Shown: positions 20,889 to 29,819 of the stretch, one piece after another | How the letters are laid out: every line of letters starts with the position of its first letter | Numbering within the stretch: position 1 is the first letter of the stretch | Source: Variovorax ginsengisoli | GTDB taxonomy: Bacteria > Pseudomonadota > Gammaproteobacteria > Burkholderiales > Burkholderiaceae_C | Assembly: GCF_030486595.1 (NCBI RefSeq) | Contig: NZ_JAUJZH010000003.1 | Span: forward strand, 124,001-188,000 | Direction: 5' to 3' | DNA length: 64,000 nt | Position numbers and translations under genes: made by a program | Notes under the pieces: model-generated | The model's database searches: none | What the model saw: only the letters and a program-made list of their open reading frames with translations | Told to the model about the DNA's origin: nothing

Positions 20889-21947
20889 TCAGACCAGGCC
20901 CGCCGTCTTCAGTTCTTTCTTGAGGTAGGCGTAGAACAGGGGTGCCGCCACCAGCCCGGCCGGCCCGAACACCGCTTCGGCGACGAACATCACGGCCAGC
21001 AGCTCCCAGACCGACATCTGCGTGCGGCTGCCGACCACCTTGGCGTTGATCAGGTATTCGGCCTTGTGGATCAGGATCAGGAAGCCCAGGCAGACCAGCG
21101 CGGTGAGCGGCGACACCGACAGCCCGACCAGCGTGATGACCGTGTTGCAGATCAGGTTGCCCACGATCGGCACCAGGCCGGCGACGAAGGTGAGGGTGAT
21201 CAACGCCGGCGTGTAGGGGAGTTCCATCTGCCACAGCGGCAGCAGGAACAGCAGGAAGAGGGCGGTCAGGAAGGTGTTGAAGGCCGCGATCCAGAACTGT
21301 GCCGCGACGATCTGGCCGAAGGCCTCGCCGAACAGCACGATGCGCGCGCGCAGCTCGCGCGCCAGCGGCCGGCGCGAGGGCGGCTGGATGGCCACCGCGG
21401 CCAGCGAGCCGACGATCAGGCCGACATAGGCGAACAGCAGCCCGCCGAGCCAGGCGCGGCCGGTCAGCGCCAGCGAACCGGCCTGCCCGCGCAGGTAGTT
21501 GGCGATCATGCGCTGCACCTCGCCCGAGCCCTCCGGCAGGTAGGCGCCGATGTCCGGCGGCAGCTTGAGCCGCAGTTCGAGCACCGTGCGGGCGATGTAG
21601 TCGAGCAGTTCCTTGTACTGGTCGGGCGCGTTCAGCACGAACTCGCGGGCCTCGGAGAAGCCCAGGATCAGGAGGCCGATCGGCGCCAGCATCACCAGCG
21701 TCGCCGCCGTCACCCGCGGCAGCGCCGGTGCCGCGCTCCAGGCCGGGTCGTTGGCGCTGATCTTGCGGCGCCGGCGCAGCGCCAGATCGAAGGCCCGCGT
21801 CAGCCAGCGCGTGCCGAGGTAGCCGATGCAGGCGGACAGCAAACCCGGCAGCAGCCCCTGCCACATGATCAGCAGCAGCCCCGCCGCCATCAGCAGGTAG
21901 CTCGCCGTGACGACGTAACGCGAAGGGGCAGCGGTGGGGTCGCTCAC
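20889..21947 (-). CDS. AI-2E-family (TqsA/PerM-like) membrane transporter
   Basis: A 352-residue polytopic protein of the AI-2 exporter/PerM superfamily. There is an N-terminal hydrophobic hairpin (YLLMAAGLLLIMWQGLLPG), a soluble helical middle (about residues 85-150), and C-terminal membrane segments with FVAGLVPIVGNLICNTV, which carries the family's conserved G-IP-VG motif. Substrate unknown; only some members export autoinducer-2, and others move Na+ or intermediates. The start is a GTG 14 bases after purM, the usual pairing in Burkholderiales. Confidence 0.87.
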   Translation of the reverse strand: MSDPTAAPSRYVVTASYLLMAAGLLLIMWQGLLPGLLSACIGYLGTRWLTRAFDLALRRRRKISANDPAWSAAPALPRVTAATLVMLAPIGLLILGFSEAREFVLNAPDQYKELLDYIARTVLELRLKLPPDIGAYLPEGSGEVQRMIANYLRGQAGSLALTGRAWLGGLLFAYVGLIVGSLAAVAIQPPSRRPLARELRARIVLFGEAFGQIVAAQFWIAAFNTFLTALFLLFLLPLWQMELPYTPALITLTFVAGLVPIVGNLICNTVITLVGLSVSPLTALVCLGFLILIHKAEYLINAKVVGSRTQMSVWELLAVMFVAEAVFGPAGLVAAPLFYAYLKKELKTAGLV

Positions 21948-21961
21948 GCGGGCGGGGCGCT

Positions 21962-23002
21962 TCAGGCGACGACCACGGCGGCACCGGTGCCGCGCTCGGC
22001 GATCACGCCGATGGTGTGCACGGTCTCGCCGGCAGCCTGCAGCGTCGCGGCGCAGGCGGCGGCCTGGGCGGCCTCGATCACCACCACCATGCCGATGCCG
22101 TTGTTGAAGGTCCGGTTCATCTCGATGTCGTCGATGCCGGCCACCTTCTGCAGCCAGGCGAAGAGTTCGGTCTGCGGCCAGCTGCCCTTCCGGAGGTGGG
22201 CGGCCGTGCCTTCGGGCAGCACGCGCGGGATGTTCTCGAGCAGGCCGCCGCCGGTGATGTGGGCCAGCGCCTTGATCGGGTGCTTGCCCAGCGCCTCGAG
22301 CACCGGCTTGACGTAGAGATGCGTGGGTTCCATCACGGCCTCGCGGAAAGGCTTGCCGTCGAGCGTGGCGGGCAGGTCGGCGCCGGCGCGCTCGATCACC
22401 TTGCGCACCAGGCTGAAGCCGTTGGAATGCACGCCGGCCGAGGCCAGGCCGAGCACCACGTCGCCGGGCTTGACGTCCTTGCCCGTGAGAATGAGCGACT
22501 TCTCGACCGCGCCGACCGCGAAGCCGGCCAGGTCGTATTCGCCGGCCGGGTACATGCCGGGCATTTCGGCGGTTTCGCCGCCGATCAGCGCGCAGCCGCT
22601 CAGTTCGCAGCCGCGGGCGATGCCGCCGACCACCGCCGCGGCGGTGTCGACGTCGAGCTTGCCGCAGGCGAAGTAGTCGAGGAAGAACAGCGGCTCGGCG
22701 CCCTGCACCAGCACGTCGTTGACGCTCATGGCCACCAGGTCGATGCCGACGGTGTCGTGCATGTTCCATTCGAAGGCCAGCTTGAGCTTGGTGCCGACGC
22801 CGTCGGTGCCGCTCACCAGCACCGGTTCTTTATAGCGCTTGGGCACCTCGAACAGGGCCCCGAAGCCGCCGATGCCGGCCAGCACGCCCTCGCGCATCGT
22901 CTTTTTCGCCAGCGGCTTGATGCGGTCGACCAGCGCGTCGCCGGCATCGATGTCGACGCCGGCGTCCTTGTAGCTGAGCGGGGTGGTGGAGTTGGAGTTC
23001 AT
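21962..23002 (-). CDS. purM: Phosphoribosylformylglycinamidine cyclo-ligase
   Basis: A 346-residue enzyme that closes the imidazole ring of purines to give AIR, using ATP. Signatures are [14 protein letters not shown], the [17 protein letters not shown]-binding loop, [12 protein letters not shown], and the C-terminal [16 protein letters not shown]. Length matches E. coli PurM. It is divergent from hda across 207 bases, an arrangement conserved in beta-proteobacteria, and is followed by the AI-2E-family gene. No PUR box was recognised. Confidence 0.97.
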   Translation of the reverse strand: MNSNSTTPLSYKDAGVDIDAGDALVDRIKPLAKKTMREGVLAGIGGFGALFEVPKRYKEPVLVSGTDGVGTKLKLAFEWNMHDTVGIDLVAMSVNDVLVQGAEPLFFLDYFACGKLDVDTAAAVVGGIARGCELSGCALIGGETAEMPGMYPAGEYDLAGFAVGAVEKSLILTGKDVKPGDVVLGLASAGVHSNGFSLVRKVIERAGADLPATLDGKPFREAVMEPTHLYVKPVLEALGKHPIKALAHITGGGLLENIPRVLPEGTAAHLRKGSWPQTELFAWLQKVAGIDDIEMNRTFNNGIGMVVVIEAAQAAACAATLQAAGETVHTIGVIAERGTGAAVVVA

Positions 23003-23209
23003 GGTCGGGCCGGGCAGAAGAAGGGAGGGCGGAAGGAGGAGGACAATGAGGGCCGGCAACCGATCTGGGCGGGCCGATAGAATTCGCCACGATTTTAAGG
23101 GCGCCGGTCGACCCGGCCCCCGCTTGCCACTTCGTGTCCTGCGCCAATCCCTCATGAACCCTTCCTTCGCGTCGTCCGCGCCCTTCCAGCCGCCCCCGGC
23201 GGCCCTGGC

Positions 23210-23896
23210 ATGAAGCAGCTCGCGCTCGATATCGGCATCGCCACCGGTCCGACCCTGGCGGGCTTTTTCGCCGGTCCGAACGAGCCGGCCCTGCGCCACC
23301 TGCAGTTGTGGGTCGGCGACGCGCGCGCGCCCACCCTTCATTCGCCGGTGCCGACCTACCTCTGGGGCGAAGGCGCCAGCGGCAAGACGCACCTGCTGGA
23401 GGCGGTCCGTGGCGCGCTGCGCGAGCAGGGCGCCAGCGTCGGCTGGCTCGACCCCGCGGCCGTCAACCCGCCCGAGTTCGACGAACGCTGGGGCGCGGTG
23501 CTGCTCGACGACGTCCATCTCTACACCGCGGTGCAGCAGCACGCGGCCTTCAACTGGTTCATCAACGCCCAGAGCCTGCAGCGAGGCGTGGTCGCCGCCG
23601 GCGCCCTGCCGCCGGCCGACCTGCCGCTGCGCGAGGACCTGCGCACCCGGCTGGGCTGGGGCCATGTGTTCCACTTGCAGGTGTTGAGCGAAGCCGAGCG
23701 GCGCGCTGTGCTGCGCCAGGCGGCCGACGACCGCGGCGTTGCGCTGTCCGACGAAGTCCTCGACTACATGCTGCACCGCTTCAGCCGCGACCTCGGCAGC
23801 CTTATGGAGCTGCTCGCGCAGCTCGACGGCTATGCCTTGCAGACCCAGCGCGCGATCACCATCCCGCTGATCCGGTCGATGCTCGAAAACGAATAG
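23210..23896 (+). CDS. hda: DnaA regulatory inactivator Hda
   Basis: A 228-residue AAA+ protein that, bound to the DNA-loaded sliding clamp, stimulates ATP hydrolysis by DnaA and so limits re-initiation. The clamp-binding motif QLALDI is at residues 3-8. Walker A is GEGASGKT (53-60), Walker B is AVLLDDVH (96-103), and the C-terminal lid has [14 protein letters not shown] as in DnaA. It lacks a DNA-binding domain IV, which separates it from DnaA. pcnB and folK follow closely. Confidence 0.94.
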   Translation: MKQLALDIGIATGPTLAGFFAGPNEPALRHLQLWVGDARAPTLHSPVPTYLWGEGASGKTHLLEAVRGALREQGASVGWLDPAAVNPPEFDERWGAVLLDDVHLYTAVQQHAAFNWFINAQSLQRGVVAAGALPPADLPLREDLRTRLGWGHVFHLQVLSEAERRAVLRQAADDRGVALSDEVLDYMLHRFSRDLGSLMELLAQLDGYALQTQRAITIPLIRSMLENE

Positions 23897-23915
23897 GGCT
23901 CAACCCCTCTCTCCA

Positions 23916-25517
23916 ATGATCAAGAAATTCATCGACAAACTCCTCGGCAAATCCGGCGCTCCCGGTTCCGGCGGCAAGGCCCGCTTCGGCAAGCGCCAGG
24001 AGGTGGACGCCTCGGTCCACGGCATCGACCCGGCGCTGGTCGACGAGCGCGCCAGGAACGTGGTGACCACCTTGCAGCAGGCCGGCTACGAGGCCTACGT
24101 GGTCGGCGGCGCGGTGCGCGACCTGCTGCTGGGGCTGCGTCCCAAGGATTTCGACGTCGCCACCAATGCGACGCCGGAGCAGGTCAAGGGCCTGTTCCGC
24201 CGCGCCTTCATCATCGGCCGGCGCTTTCGCATCGTGCACGTGGTGTACGGCCGCGGACGCGAGCACGAGGTGATCGAGGTGTCGACCTTCCGCGCCTACA
24301 TGGACAACGCCGGCGCCGAGCAGGTGGCCGGCAACGAGCGCACCAGCAAGGGCGAGCTGGCGGGCATGAAGCACGCCGTGGACGCCAGCGGGCGGGTGCT
24401 GCGCGACAACGTCTGGGGCCCGCAGGAAGAAGACGCCGCACGCCGCGACTTCACGGTCAACGCGATGTACTACGACCCGGCGAGCCAGATCGTGGTCGAC
24501 TATCACAACGGCATCAAGGACGCGAAGAAGCTCACGCTGCGCATGATCGGCGACCCGATCACGCGCTACCGCGAGGACCCTGTGCGCATCATCCGCGCCA
24601 TCCGCTTCTCGGCCAAGCTGGCGCAGCTGGGCTTCAAGCTCGAGCCCAAGACCGCGGCGCCGCTGGTCGAATCGAGCCGGCTGCTGGCCGACGTGCCGCA
24701 AAGCCGGCTGTTCGACGAGATGCTCAAGCTGCTGCAGACCGGTCACGCGGTCGCGACGGTGGCGCAGCTGCGCAAGCTCGGCCTCGCGACCGGCATCTAT
24801 CCGCTGCTCGACGTCGTGGTCGAGCGCGCCGACACGCCCTTCGTCCAGGCCGCGCTGCAGGACACCGACCGCCGGGTCGGCGAGGGCAAGCCGGTGGCGC
24901 CGAGCTTCCTGCTGGCCTGCGTGCTGTGGGCCGACGTGCGCGACGGCTGGGCCCAGCGGCTCGAAGGCCGGCACGGCCAGCGCCCGCAGGCGCCGTTCCC
25001 GGCCCTGCAGGACGCGATCGACGATGTCTTCAATGCCCGGATCGGCGATGTGTCGGGCCGCGGCAAGCTGGCCGCCGACATGCGCGAGATCTGGATGATG
25101 CAGCCGCGCTTCGACAAGCGCAGCGGCAGCACGCCGCACAGCCTGGTCGAGCAGGCGCGCTTCCGTGCCGCTTTCGACTTCATGCGCCTGCGCGCCGACG
25201 TCGGCGAAGTCGGCGAGGCGATCGCCGAGTGGTGGCAGGAGTTCAGCACCGCCGACGACCTGCGCCGCCAGGACCTGATGGACCAGGTGCGCGACGAACA
25301 GCACAAGAAGACCCGCCAGCGGGTGCCGGCGCGCACGCCGGCCCCGGCGTCCGCCGAGCGCCGCGCGAGCGGCCAGGACGAGGGCGAGCGCGAGGACGCC
25401 GAGACTGCGCCGCGCCCCGACGGCGAGGCCTCGGATGCGCCGCGCAAGCGCCGCCGCCGCCGCAAGCCGCGCAGCGGCGGTGCCGGCGAGGCCGGCGGCG
25501 TGGCGGCGGCCGAGTGA
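23916..25517 (+). CDS. pcnB: Poly(A) polymerase I
   Basis: A 533-residue class II nucleotidyltransferase that adds 3' poly(A) tails and promotes RNA decay. The active site has GGAVRDLLLG (from residue 64) with the DFD pair at 78-80, followed by EEDAARRDFTVNAMYYD. The C-terminal 80 residues are disordered and strongly charged, ending in an Arg/Lys block (KRRRRRKPR) typical of PAP I RNA binding. CCA-adding enzymes share the core but not this tail. folK starts at the base after the stop, and hda is 19 bases upstream. Confidence 0.93.
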   Translation: MIKKFIDKLLGKSGAPGSGGKARFGKRQEVDASVHGIDPALVDERARNVVTTLQQAGYEAYVVGGAVRDLLLGLRPKDFDVATNATPEQVKGLFRRAFIIGRRFRIVHVVYGRGREHEVIEVSTFRAYMDNAGAEQVAGNERTSKGELAGMKHAVDASGRVLRDNVWGPQEEDAARRDFTVNAMYYDPASQIVVDYHNGIKDAKKLTLRMIGDPITRYREDPVRIIRAIRFSAKLAQLGFKLEPKTAAPLVESSRLLADVPQSRLFDEMLKLLQTGHAVATVAQLRKLGLATGIYPLLDVVVERADTPFVQAALQDTDRRVGEGKPVAPSFLLACVLWADVRDGWAQRLEGRHGQRPQAPFPALQDAIDDVFNARIGDVSGRGKLAADMREIWMMQPRFDKRSGSTPHSLVEQARFRAAFDFMRLRADVGEVGEAIAEWWQEFSTADDLRRQDLMDQVRDEQHKKTRQRVPARTPAPASAERRASGQDEGEREDAETAPRPDGEASDAPRKRRRRRKPRSGGAGEAGGVAAAE

Positions 25518-25976
25518 ATGGACAGTAGGGCCTTCGTCGCGATCGGCGCCAATCTCGGCGACGCGCGCGCCACGGTGCTCCGGGCCATGGACGACCTGGA
25601 CCGGCTGCCTCGCACCCGCGTCAGCGCCCGCTCGTCGCTCTATCGGAGCGCGCCGGTGGATGCGGGAGGCCCCGACTTCATCAACGCGGTGGTGGCGCTC
25701 CAGACCGGGCTCGATCCGCACGCGCTGCTGGCCGAGCTGCAGCGCCTCGAGGCCGGCGCCGGCCGCGAGCGGCCCTATCGCAACGCCCCGCGCACCCTCG
25801 ATCTCGACCTGCTGCGCCATGGCGACGCGGTGCTCGAAACCCCGCAGCTCAGCCTGCCGCATCCGCGGCTGGCCGAGCGCGCCTTCGTCCTGCTGCCATT
25901 GGCGGAAATCGCCCCGGAGCAGGTCACGTCCCAGCAACTCGCACAGGTGGCGGACCAGCGGATCGAGCGGCTCTGA
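25518..25976 (+). CDS. folK: 6-hydroxymethyl-7,8-dihydropterin pyrophosphokinase
   Basis: A 152-residue HPPK of folate synthesis, transferring pyrophosphate from ATP to hydroxymethyldihydropterin. Family motifs are AIGANLGD at the start, SAPVDAGGPDFINAVV, and the catalytic PRTLDLDLL with its two aspartates, then LPHPRLAERAFVLLPL. Its start directly abuts the pcnB stop. The pcnB-folK pairing is widespread in proteobacteria. Confidence 0.95.
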   Translation: MDSRAFVAIGANLGDARATVLRAMDDLDRLPRTRVSARSSLYRSAPVDAGGPDFINAVVALQTGLDPHALLAELQRLEAGAGRERPYRNAPRTLDLDLLRHGDAVLETPQLSLPHPRLAERAFVLLPLAEIAPEQVTSQQLAQVADQRIERL

Positions 25977-26071
25977 GAGCCGTTGCGGGCCCGCCCATTA
26001 CACTTGCGCGGTTTTTCACGATGGCGTCACAGGCATGTGCTTGCGACGATCCATGAACCCAGGAGAGCGCC

Positions 26072-26716
26072 ATGTTCGGCAAGCTGCTGCCCCGCGAGGG
26101 GAATTTTTTCGAGATGTTCAATCAGCACGCCGACCGCATCGTCGAAGCCGCGCGCGCGTTCGAGCAGCTCGTGGCCAACTACAACGACCTGCACCTTCGG
26201 GAGCAGTACAACCGCGATGTCGACAACGCCGAGCGGGCGGCCGACCGCGTGACGCATGACGTCAACCGGCTGATCCACAAGACCTTCATCACGCCGATCG
26301 ACCGCGAGCAGATCCACAAGCTGATCAACACCATGGACGACGTCGCCGACCTGATCCAGGACTCGGCCGAGACCATGGCGCTCTACGACGTGCGCCACAT
26401 GACCGAGGAGATCACGCGTCTCACCACGCTGAGCGTGAAGTGCTGCGAGCGGGTCAAGGACGCGGTCAAGTTCCTCTCGAAGATCACCGACCCGGCCACG
26501 GCCGAGGCCACGCTGAAGACCTGCGAGGAGATCGACCGGCTTGAATCCGATGCCGACCGCGTGATGCGCAGCGCCATGAGCAAGCTGTTCCGCGAGGAGC
26601 CCGACGTGCGCGAGGTGATCAAGCTCAAGGCGATCTACGAGCTGCTCGAAACCATCACCGACAAGTGCGAGGACGTCGCCAACGTCATCGAGGGCATCGT
26701 CCTCGAGAACTCCTGA
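26072..26716 (+). CDS. DUF47/PhoU-like phosphate transport accessory protein
   Basis: A 214-residue all-helical protein of the PhoU-related DUF47 family. It begins MFGKLLPREGNFFEMFNQHA, typical of the Pit accessory protein, and has heptad-rich helices with acidic motifs such as DDVADLIQDSAETM and EEIDRLESDADRV that resemble PhoU metal-cluster motifs. It probably modulates the Pit transporter encoded 18 bases downstream. The start is preceded by AGGAGAG. Confidence 0.92.
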   Translation: MFGKLLPREGNFFEMFNQHADRIVEAARAFEQLVANYNDLHLREQYNRDVDNAERAADRVTHDVNRLIHKTFITPIDREQIHKLINTMDDVADLIQDSAETMALYDVRHMTEEITRLTTLSVKCCERVKDAVKFLSKITDPATAEATLKTCEEIDRLESDADRVMRSAMSKLFREEPDVREVIKLKAIYELLETITDKCEDVANVIEGIVLENS

Positions 26717-26734
26717 AGCAACGGGATCTTTCGA

Positions 26735-27745
26735 ATGGCAACGGTTCAGGTCGCCCTCTGGGTGGTGGTGGGTTTGGTCGCACTGGCCATCGCCTTCGAT
26801 TTCATGAACGGATTCCACGACGCGGCGAACTCGATCGCCACCGTGGTCTCGACCGGGGTGCTCAAGCCCGGCCAGGCCGTGGTGTTCGCGGCCTTCTTCA
26901 ACCTGGTGGCGATCTTCGTCTTCCACCTGAGCGTGGCGGCGACGATCGGCAAGGGCATCGTGCAGCCGGGCATCGTCGACGTGCACGTGGTGTTCGGCGC
27001 ACTGGTGGGCGCCATCAGCTGGAACCTGGTCACCTGGTACTACGGCATTCCGAGCAGTTCCTCGCATGCGCTGATCGGGGGCATCGTGGGCGCGGTGATC
27101 GCCAAGGCCGGCTCGAGCTCGCTGATCGCGGCCGGCATCTGGAAGACCGTGGCCTTCATCTTCGTCTCGCCGCTGCTCGGTTTCCTGCTCGGCTCGTTCA
27201 TGATGATCCTGGTGGCCTGGGTGTTCCGGCGTTCGACGCCGTCGCGCGTGGACCGGTGGTTTCGCACGCTGCAGCTGATCTCGGCCGGCGCCTACAGCCT
27301 CGGGCATGGCGGCAACGACGCCCAGAAGACCATCGGCATCATCTGGATGCTGCTGATCGCCACCGGCTACGCGGCCGCCGATGCGGCGCTGCCGCCGACC
27401 TGGACCATCGTCGTGTGCTATGCCGCGATCTCGCTCGGCACCATGTTCGGCGGCTGGCGCATCGTCAAGACGATGGGCCAGAAGATCACCAAGCTGAAGC
27501 CGGTCGGCGGCTTCTGCGCCGAGACCGGGGGTGCGCTGACCTTGTTCCTGGCGACCGCGCTGGGCATCCCGGTGTCGACCACCCACACCATCACCGGCGC
27601 GATCGTCGGCGTCGGCTCGGTGCAGCGCGCCAGCGCGGTGCGCTGGGGTGTGGCCGGCAACATCGTCTGGGCCTGGGTGCTGACGATCCCGGCCTCGGCT
27701 TTCGTGGCGGCAATCGCGTACTGGATCGGGATCCAGGTTTTCTGA
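26735..27745 (+). CDS. pit: Low-affinity inorganic phosphate transporter Pit
   Basis: A 336-residue membrane protein of the PiT family. The two conserved repeats are visible: FDFMNGFHDAANSIATVVSTG near the N-terminus and GHGGNDAQKTIGI in the middle, each carrying the GxNDxxN-like core, plus SSSHALIGGIVGA and its counterpart STTHTITGAIVGVG. About ten membrane segments are present. It carries phosphate, probably as a metal-phosphate complex with protons. It forms an operon with the DUF47 gene and converges on the TM2 gene with one base between them. Confidence 0.94.
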   Translation: MATVQVALWVVVGLVALAIAFDFMNGFHDAANSIATVVSTGVLKPGQAVVFAAFFNLVAIFVFHLSVAATIGKGIVQPGIVDVHVVFGALVGAISWNLVTWYYGIPSSSSHALIGGIVGAVIAKAGSSSLIAAGIWKTVAFIFVSPLLGFLLGSFMMILVAWVFRRSTPSRVDRWFRTLQLISAGAYSLGHGGNDAQKTIGIIWMLLIATGYAAADAALPPTWTIVVCYAAISLGTMFGGWRIVKTMGQKITKLKPVGGFCAETGGALTLFLATALGIPVSTTHTITGAIVGVGSVQRASAVRWGVAGNIVWAWVLTIPASAFVAAIAYWIGIQVF

Positions 27746-27746
27746 G

Positions 27747-28193
27747 TTACTGCGACATCTTCCGCCCGGCTTCGATCTCGTGTTCGAAGTAGCGCTGGAA
27801 GCTGAAGGCGATGCTGGCCATCAGGATCGTGCTGCCGAAGAACAGTGCCAGCACCACGGCACCGATGGTCAGCCAGCTGGTGTTGCCGGCCGCGGCGTCG
27901 CCTGTGCGGCCGGCGTTGTAGCGTGCATTCCACTTCTCGGGCGTCATGAGCCCGTACACGATGGCGGTCAGGGCGCAGCCCGCGATCGTGAAGCCAAGCA
28001 GCGGCAGCAAGGCCCAGCTCAGGCCGTCGTCTGTGCCGTAGAGGCGCACCCGCTCGAGGCCGTAGAGGCCGAGTGCGGTCGGGATCGGCAGCAGCCAGCC
28101 GAGCAGGCTCGAGAAGCCGCGCAGGTAGAAGCAATGCAGGCCCAAAGGCCCGCCGAGGAAGGCCAGCCACGCGGCCACGGTCTTGTTTTTCAT
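27747..28193 (-). CDS. TM2-like small membrane protein
   Basis: A 148-residue integral membrane protein. Residues 6-45 form a hairpin like the TM2 domain (AAWLAFLGGPLGLHCFYLRG, then GWLLPIPTALGLYGLERV). Two further hydrophobic helices follow (LLPLLGFTIAGCALTAIVYG and LTIGAVVLALFFGSTILMA). The soluble tail is short. Function unknown. Its start overlaps the stop of the GNAT gene by four bases, so both are probably one transcript. Confidence 0.8.
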   Translation of the reverse strand: MKNKTVAAWLAFLGGPLGLHCFYLRGFSSLLGWLLPIPTALGLYGLERVRLYGTDDGLSWALLPLLGFTIAGCALTAIVYGLMTPEKWNARYNAGRTGDAAAGNTSWLTIGAVVLALFFGSTILMASIAFSFQRYFEHEIEAGRKMSQ

Positions 28194-28711
28194 TCGGGAC
28201 GGGTGGTGCTGCCTTCGCCCAGCACCTTCTCCATCAGCACCACGTCGCGCCACTCGCCGAACTTCCAGCCGCAGTCCTTCAGCACGCCGACGTGGCTGAA
28301 GCCCTGGCCGCGGTGCACGCCGATCGAGCCGGCGTTGGCCGAGTCGCCGATCACCGCGATCAGCTTGCGCACGCCCACCGCTTCGGCGGCCTGGGACAGC
28401 GCCGCCAGCAGTTGGGCGCCGAGGCCCTGGCCGCGGGCGCCATCGGCCAGGTAGATCGAGTCCTCGGCCGAGAAGCGGTAGGCCGGGCGCGGCTTGAACC
28501 AGTTGCAGTAGGCGAAGCCGAGCAGTTCGCCGTCGCGTTCGGCCACCAGGTAGGGCAGGTTCTTCGACAGCACATCGGCGCGGCGCGCGGCCATGTCGGC
28601 GGCGGTCGGCGGGTCGGTCTCGAAGGTGCCGGTGCCGTGCAGCACGTGGTGGGCGTAAATGGCGGTGATGGCAGCGACGTCTTCGTCGCGGCTGGGTCGG
28701 ATCTGTGTCAT
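28190..28711 (-). CDS. GNAT-family N-acetyltransferase (phosphinothricin acetyltransferase-like)
   Basis: A 173-residue acetyltransferase. It begins IRPSRDEDVAAITAIYAHHV with TGTFETDPPT, as in the PAT/bar family, and has YCNWFKPRPAYRFSAEDSIYL before the acetyl-CoA loop GARGQGLGAQLL. Family members acetylate phosphinothricin, methionine sulfoximine or sulfone; a role in detoxifying such glutamate analogues is likely but not certain. It is divergent from rpsP, whose promoter starts 26 bases away. Confidence 0.88.
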   Translation of the reverse strand: MTQIRPSRDEDVAAITAIYAHHVLHGTGTFETDPPTAADMAARRADVLSKNLPYLVAERDGELLGFAYCNWFKPRPAYRFSAEDSIYLADGARGQGLGAQLLAALSQAAEAVGVRKLIAVIGDSANAGSIGVHRGQGFSHVGVLKDCGWKFGEWRDVVLMEKVLGEGSTTRPE

Positions 28712-28736
28712 TCGGGGGACTCGGCGCGGCCGAGAA

Positions 28737-28764
28737 TTGGAGAATCGGGAGAGCGGGCTATAAT
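28737..28764 (+). promoter_or_regulatory. Sigma-70 promoter of the rpsP operon
   Basis: TTGGAG (28737-28742) and a perfect TATAAT (28759-28764) are separated by 16 bases. The start codon of rpsP lies 111 bases downstream, giving a leader of about 100 nucleotides that contains a nested stem-loop. Confidence 0.8.
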
Positions 28765-28772
28765 CATGGGCT

Positions 28773-28823
28773 TTTCAGCGTGTCGCTGGCCGGGTGGCCA
28801 TGTCGCGTGTCTCGACGCTGAAA
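28773..28823 (+). promoter_or_regulatory. Nested stem-loop in the rpsP mRNA leader
   Basis: TTTCAGCGT (28773-28781) pairs over nine bases with ACGCTGAAA (28815-28823). Inside, TGGCC (28787-28791) pairs with GGCCA (28796-28800). The structure would form at the very 5' end of the transcript, about nine bases after the -10 box. It could be a ribosomal-protein leader or an mRNA-stabilising element; no ligand is known to me. Confidence 0.55.
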
Positions 28824-28875
28824 GAACACTGTGGGCGAACCTTGCGGGTTTGCTGCACCACCCCAAGGATAAATC

Positions 28876-29139
28876 ATGGTCGTCATTCGACTCTCCCGCG
28901 GCGGTTCCAAAGGCCGTCCGTTCTTCAACATCGTCGTGTCGGACAAGCGCGTTCGCCGCGATGGCCGTTTCATCGAGCGCCTGGGTTTCTACAACCCGAC
29001 CGCCAAGGAAAACGAGGAAAGCATCCGCATCGCCCAGGACCGCCTGACCTACTGGAAGAGCGTCGGCGCGCAAGCTTCGCCCACGGTCACCCGCCTGATC
29101 AAGCAAGCCGCTGCCGCTGCGCCCAAGGCCGCGGCCTAA
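28876..29139 (+). CDS. rpsP: 30S ribosomal protein S16
   Basis: An 87-residue ribosomal protein of the small subunit. It begins [20 protein letters not shown] and contains [20 protein letters not shown], both invariant in S16. It leads the conserved rpsP-rimM-trmD-rplS operon. AAGGA lies about eight bases before the ATG. The 97-base gap to rimM is unusual because it is filled by a GC-rich palindromic repeat. Confidence 0.97.
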   Translation: MVVIRLSRGGSKGRPFFNIVVSDKRVRRDGRFIERLGFYNPTAKENEESIRIAQDRLTYWKSVGAQASPTVTRLIKQAAAAAPKAAA

Positions 29140-29143
29140 GCAT

Positions 29144-29222
29144 GGCCCCCACGCTCGGCACTGTCGTGTCCTCGCTGCCCCCCAAGGGGGCCGCAGCCGC
29201 CTTGGGGCGGCCCGGCGGCGTC
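29144..29222. repeat. GC-rich palindromic intergenic repeat between rpsP and rimM
   Basis: The gap holds two strong hairpins: CCCCCCAAGGGGG (centre near 29180) and GCCGCC-TTGG-GGCGGC just after it. The block resembles a REP-like element I associate with Comamonadaceae intergenic regions, where CCCCC, GGGGG and CTTGGGGCGGCCCGGCG recur. A 3' hairpin here could block exonuclease and favour rpsP over the downstream genes. Family membership is recalled, not searched. Confidence 0.65.
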
Positions 29223-29236
29223 TGAGCAGCCAGGCG

Positions 29237-29791
29237 ATGCTGCCATCACTCGAAGCCGCCGAATTGCCGGCGGATGCGATCGAAGTAGGGCGCATCGCCG
29301 ATGCCTGGGGCATCAAGGGCTGGTTCAAGGTCCTGCCCCACAGCGCCGAACCCGAGGCGCTGTTCTCTTCCAAGCGATGGTTGCTCCAGCCCCCGGGCGC
29401 CGCGGGCAGCCAGGCGTTCAAGCTCGCGATCCGCGAAGCCAAGGAACATTCCGACGTCATCGTCGCCTCGTCCGAGGACGTGCCCGACCGCAATGCGGCC
29501 GAGGCACTGCGCGGCGCGCGCGTGTTCGTGCCGCGCTCCAGCTTCCCGACCGCCGGCGACGACGAGTACTACTGGGTCGACCTGATCGGCCTGGCGGTGG
29601 TCAACCGCGAAGGCGTGGCGCTCGGCAAGGTGCGCGAGCTGCTGGCCACCGGCCCGCAGACCACGCTGGTGCTCGATGCGATCGAGGACGGCAAGCCGGT
29701 CGAGCGCATGGTGCCCTTCGTCTCGGCCTTCGTCGACAAGGTCGACCTGGCCGGCCGGCTGATCACTGTCGACTGGCAGCCCGACTACTGA
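29237..29791 (+). CDS. rimM: 16S rRNA processing protein RimM
   Basis: A 184-residue ribosome-maturation factor that binds S19 and helps fold the 30S head. The N-terminal barrel shows [20 protein letters not shown], and the C-terminal PRC-like barrel starts near [15 protein letters not shown] and ends [16 protein letters not shown]. It is the second gene of the rpsP operon, 28 bases before trmD. Confidence 0.95.
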   Translation: MLPSLEAAELPADAIEVGRIADAWGIKGWFKVLPHSAEPEALFSSKRWLLQPPGAAGSQAFKLAIREAKEHSDVIVASSEDVPDRNAAEALRGARVFVPRSSFPTAGDDEYYWVDLIGLAVVNREGVALGKVRELLATGPQTTLVLDAIEDGKPVERMVPFVSAFVDKVDLAGRLITVDWQPDY

Positions 29792-29819
29792 GCCGTCCAG
29801 GCCCGGCCCTGGTGCCGCC

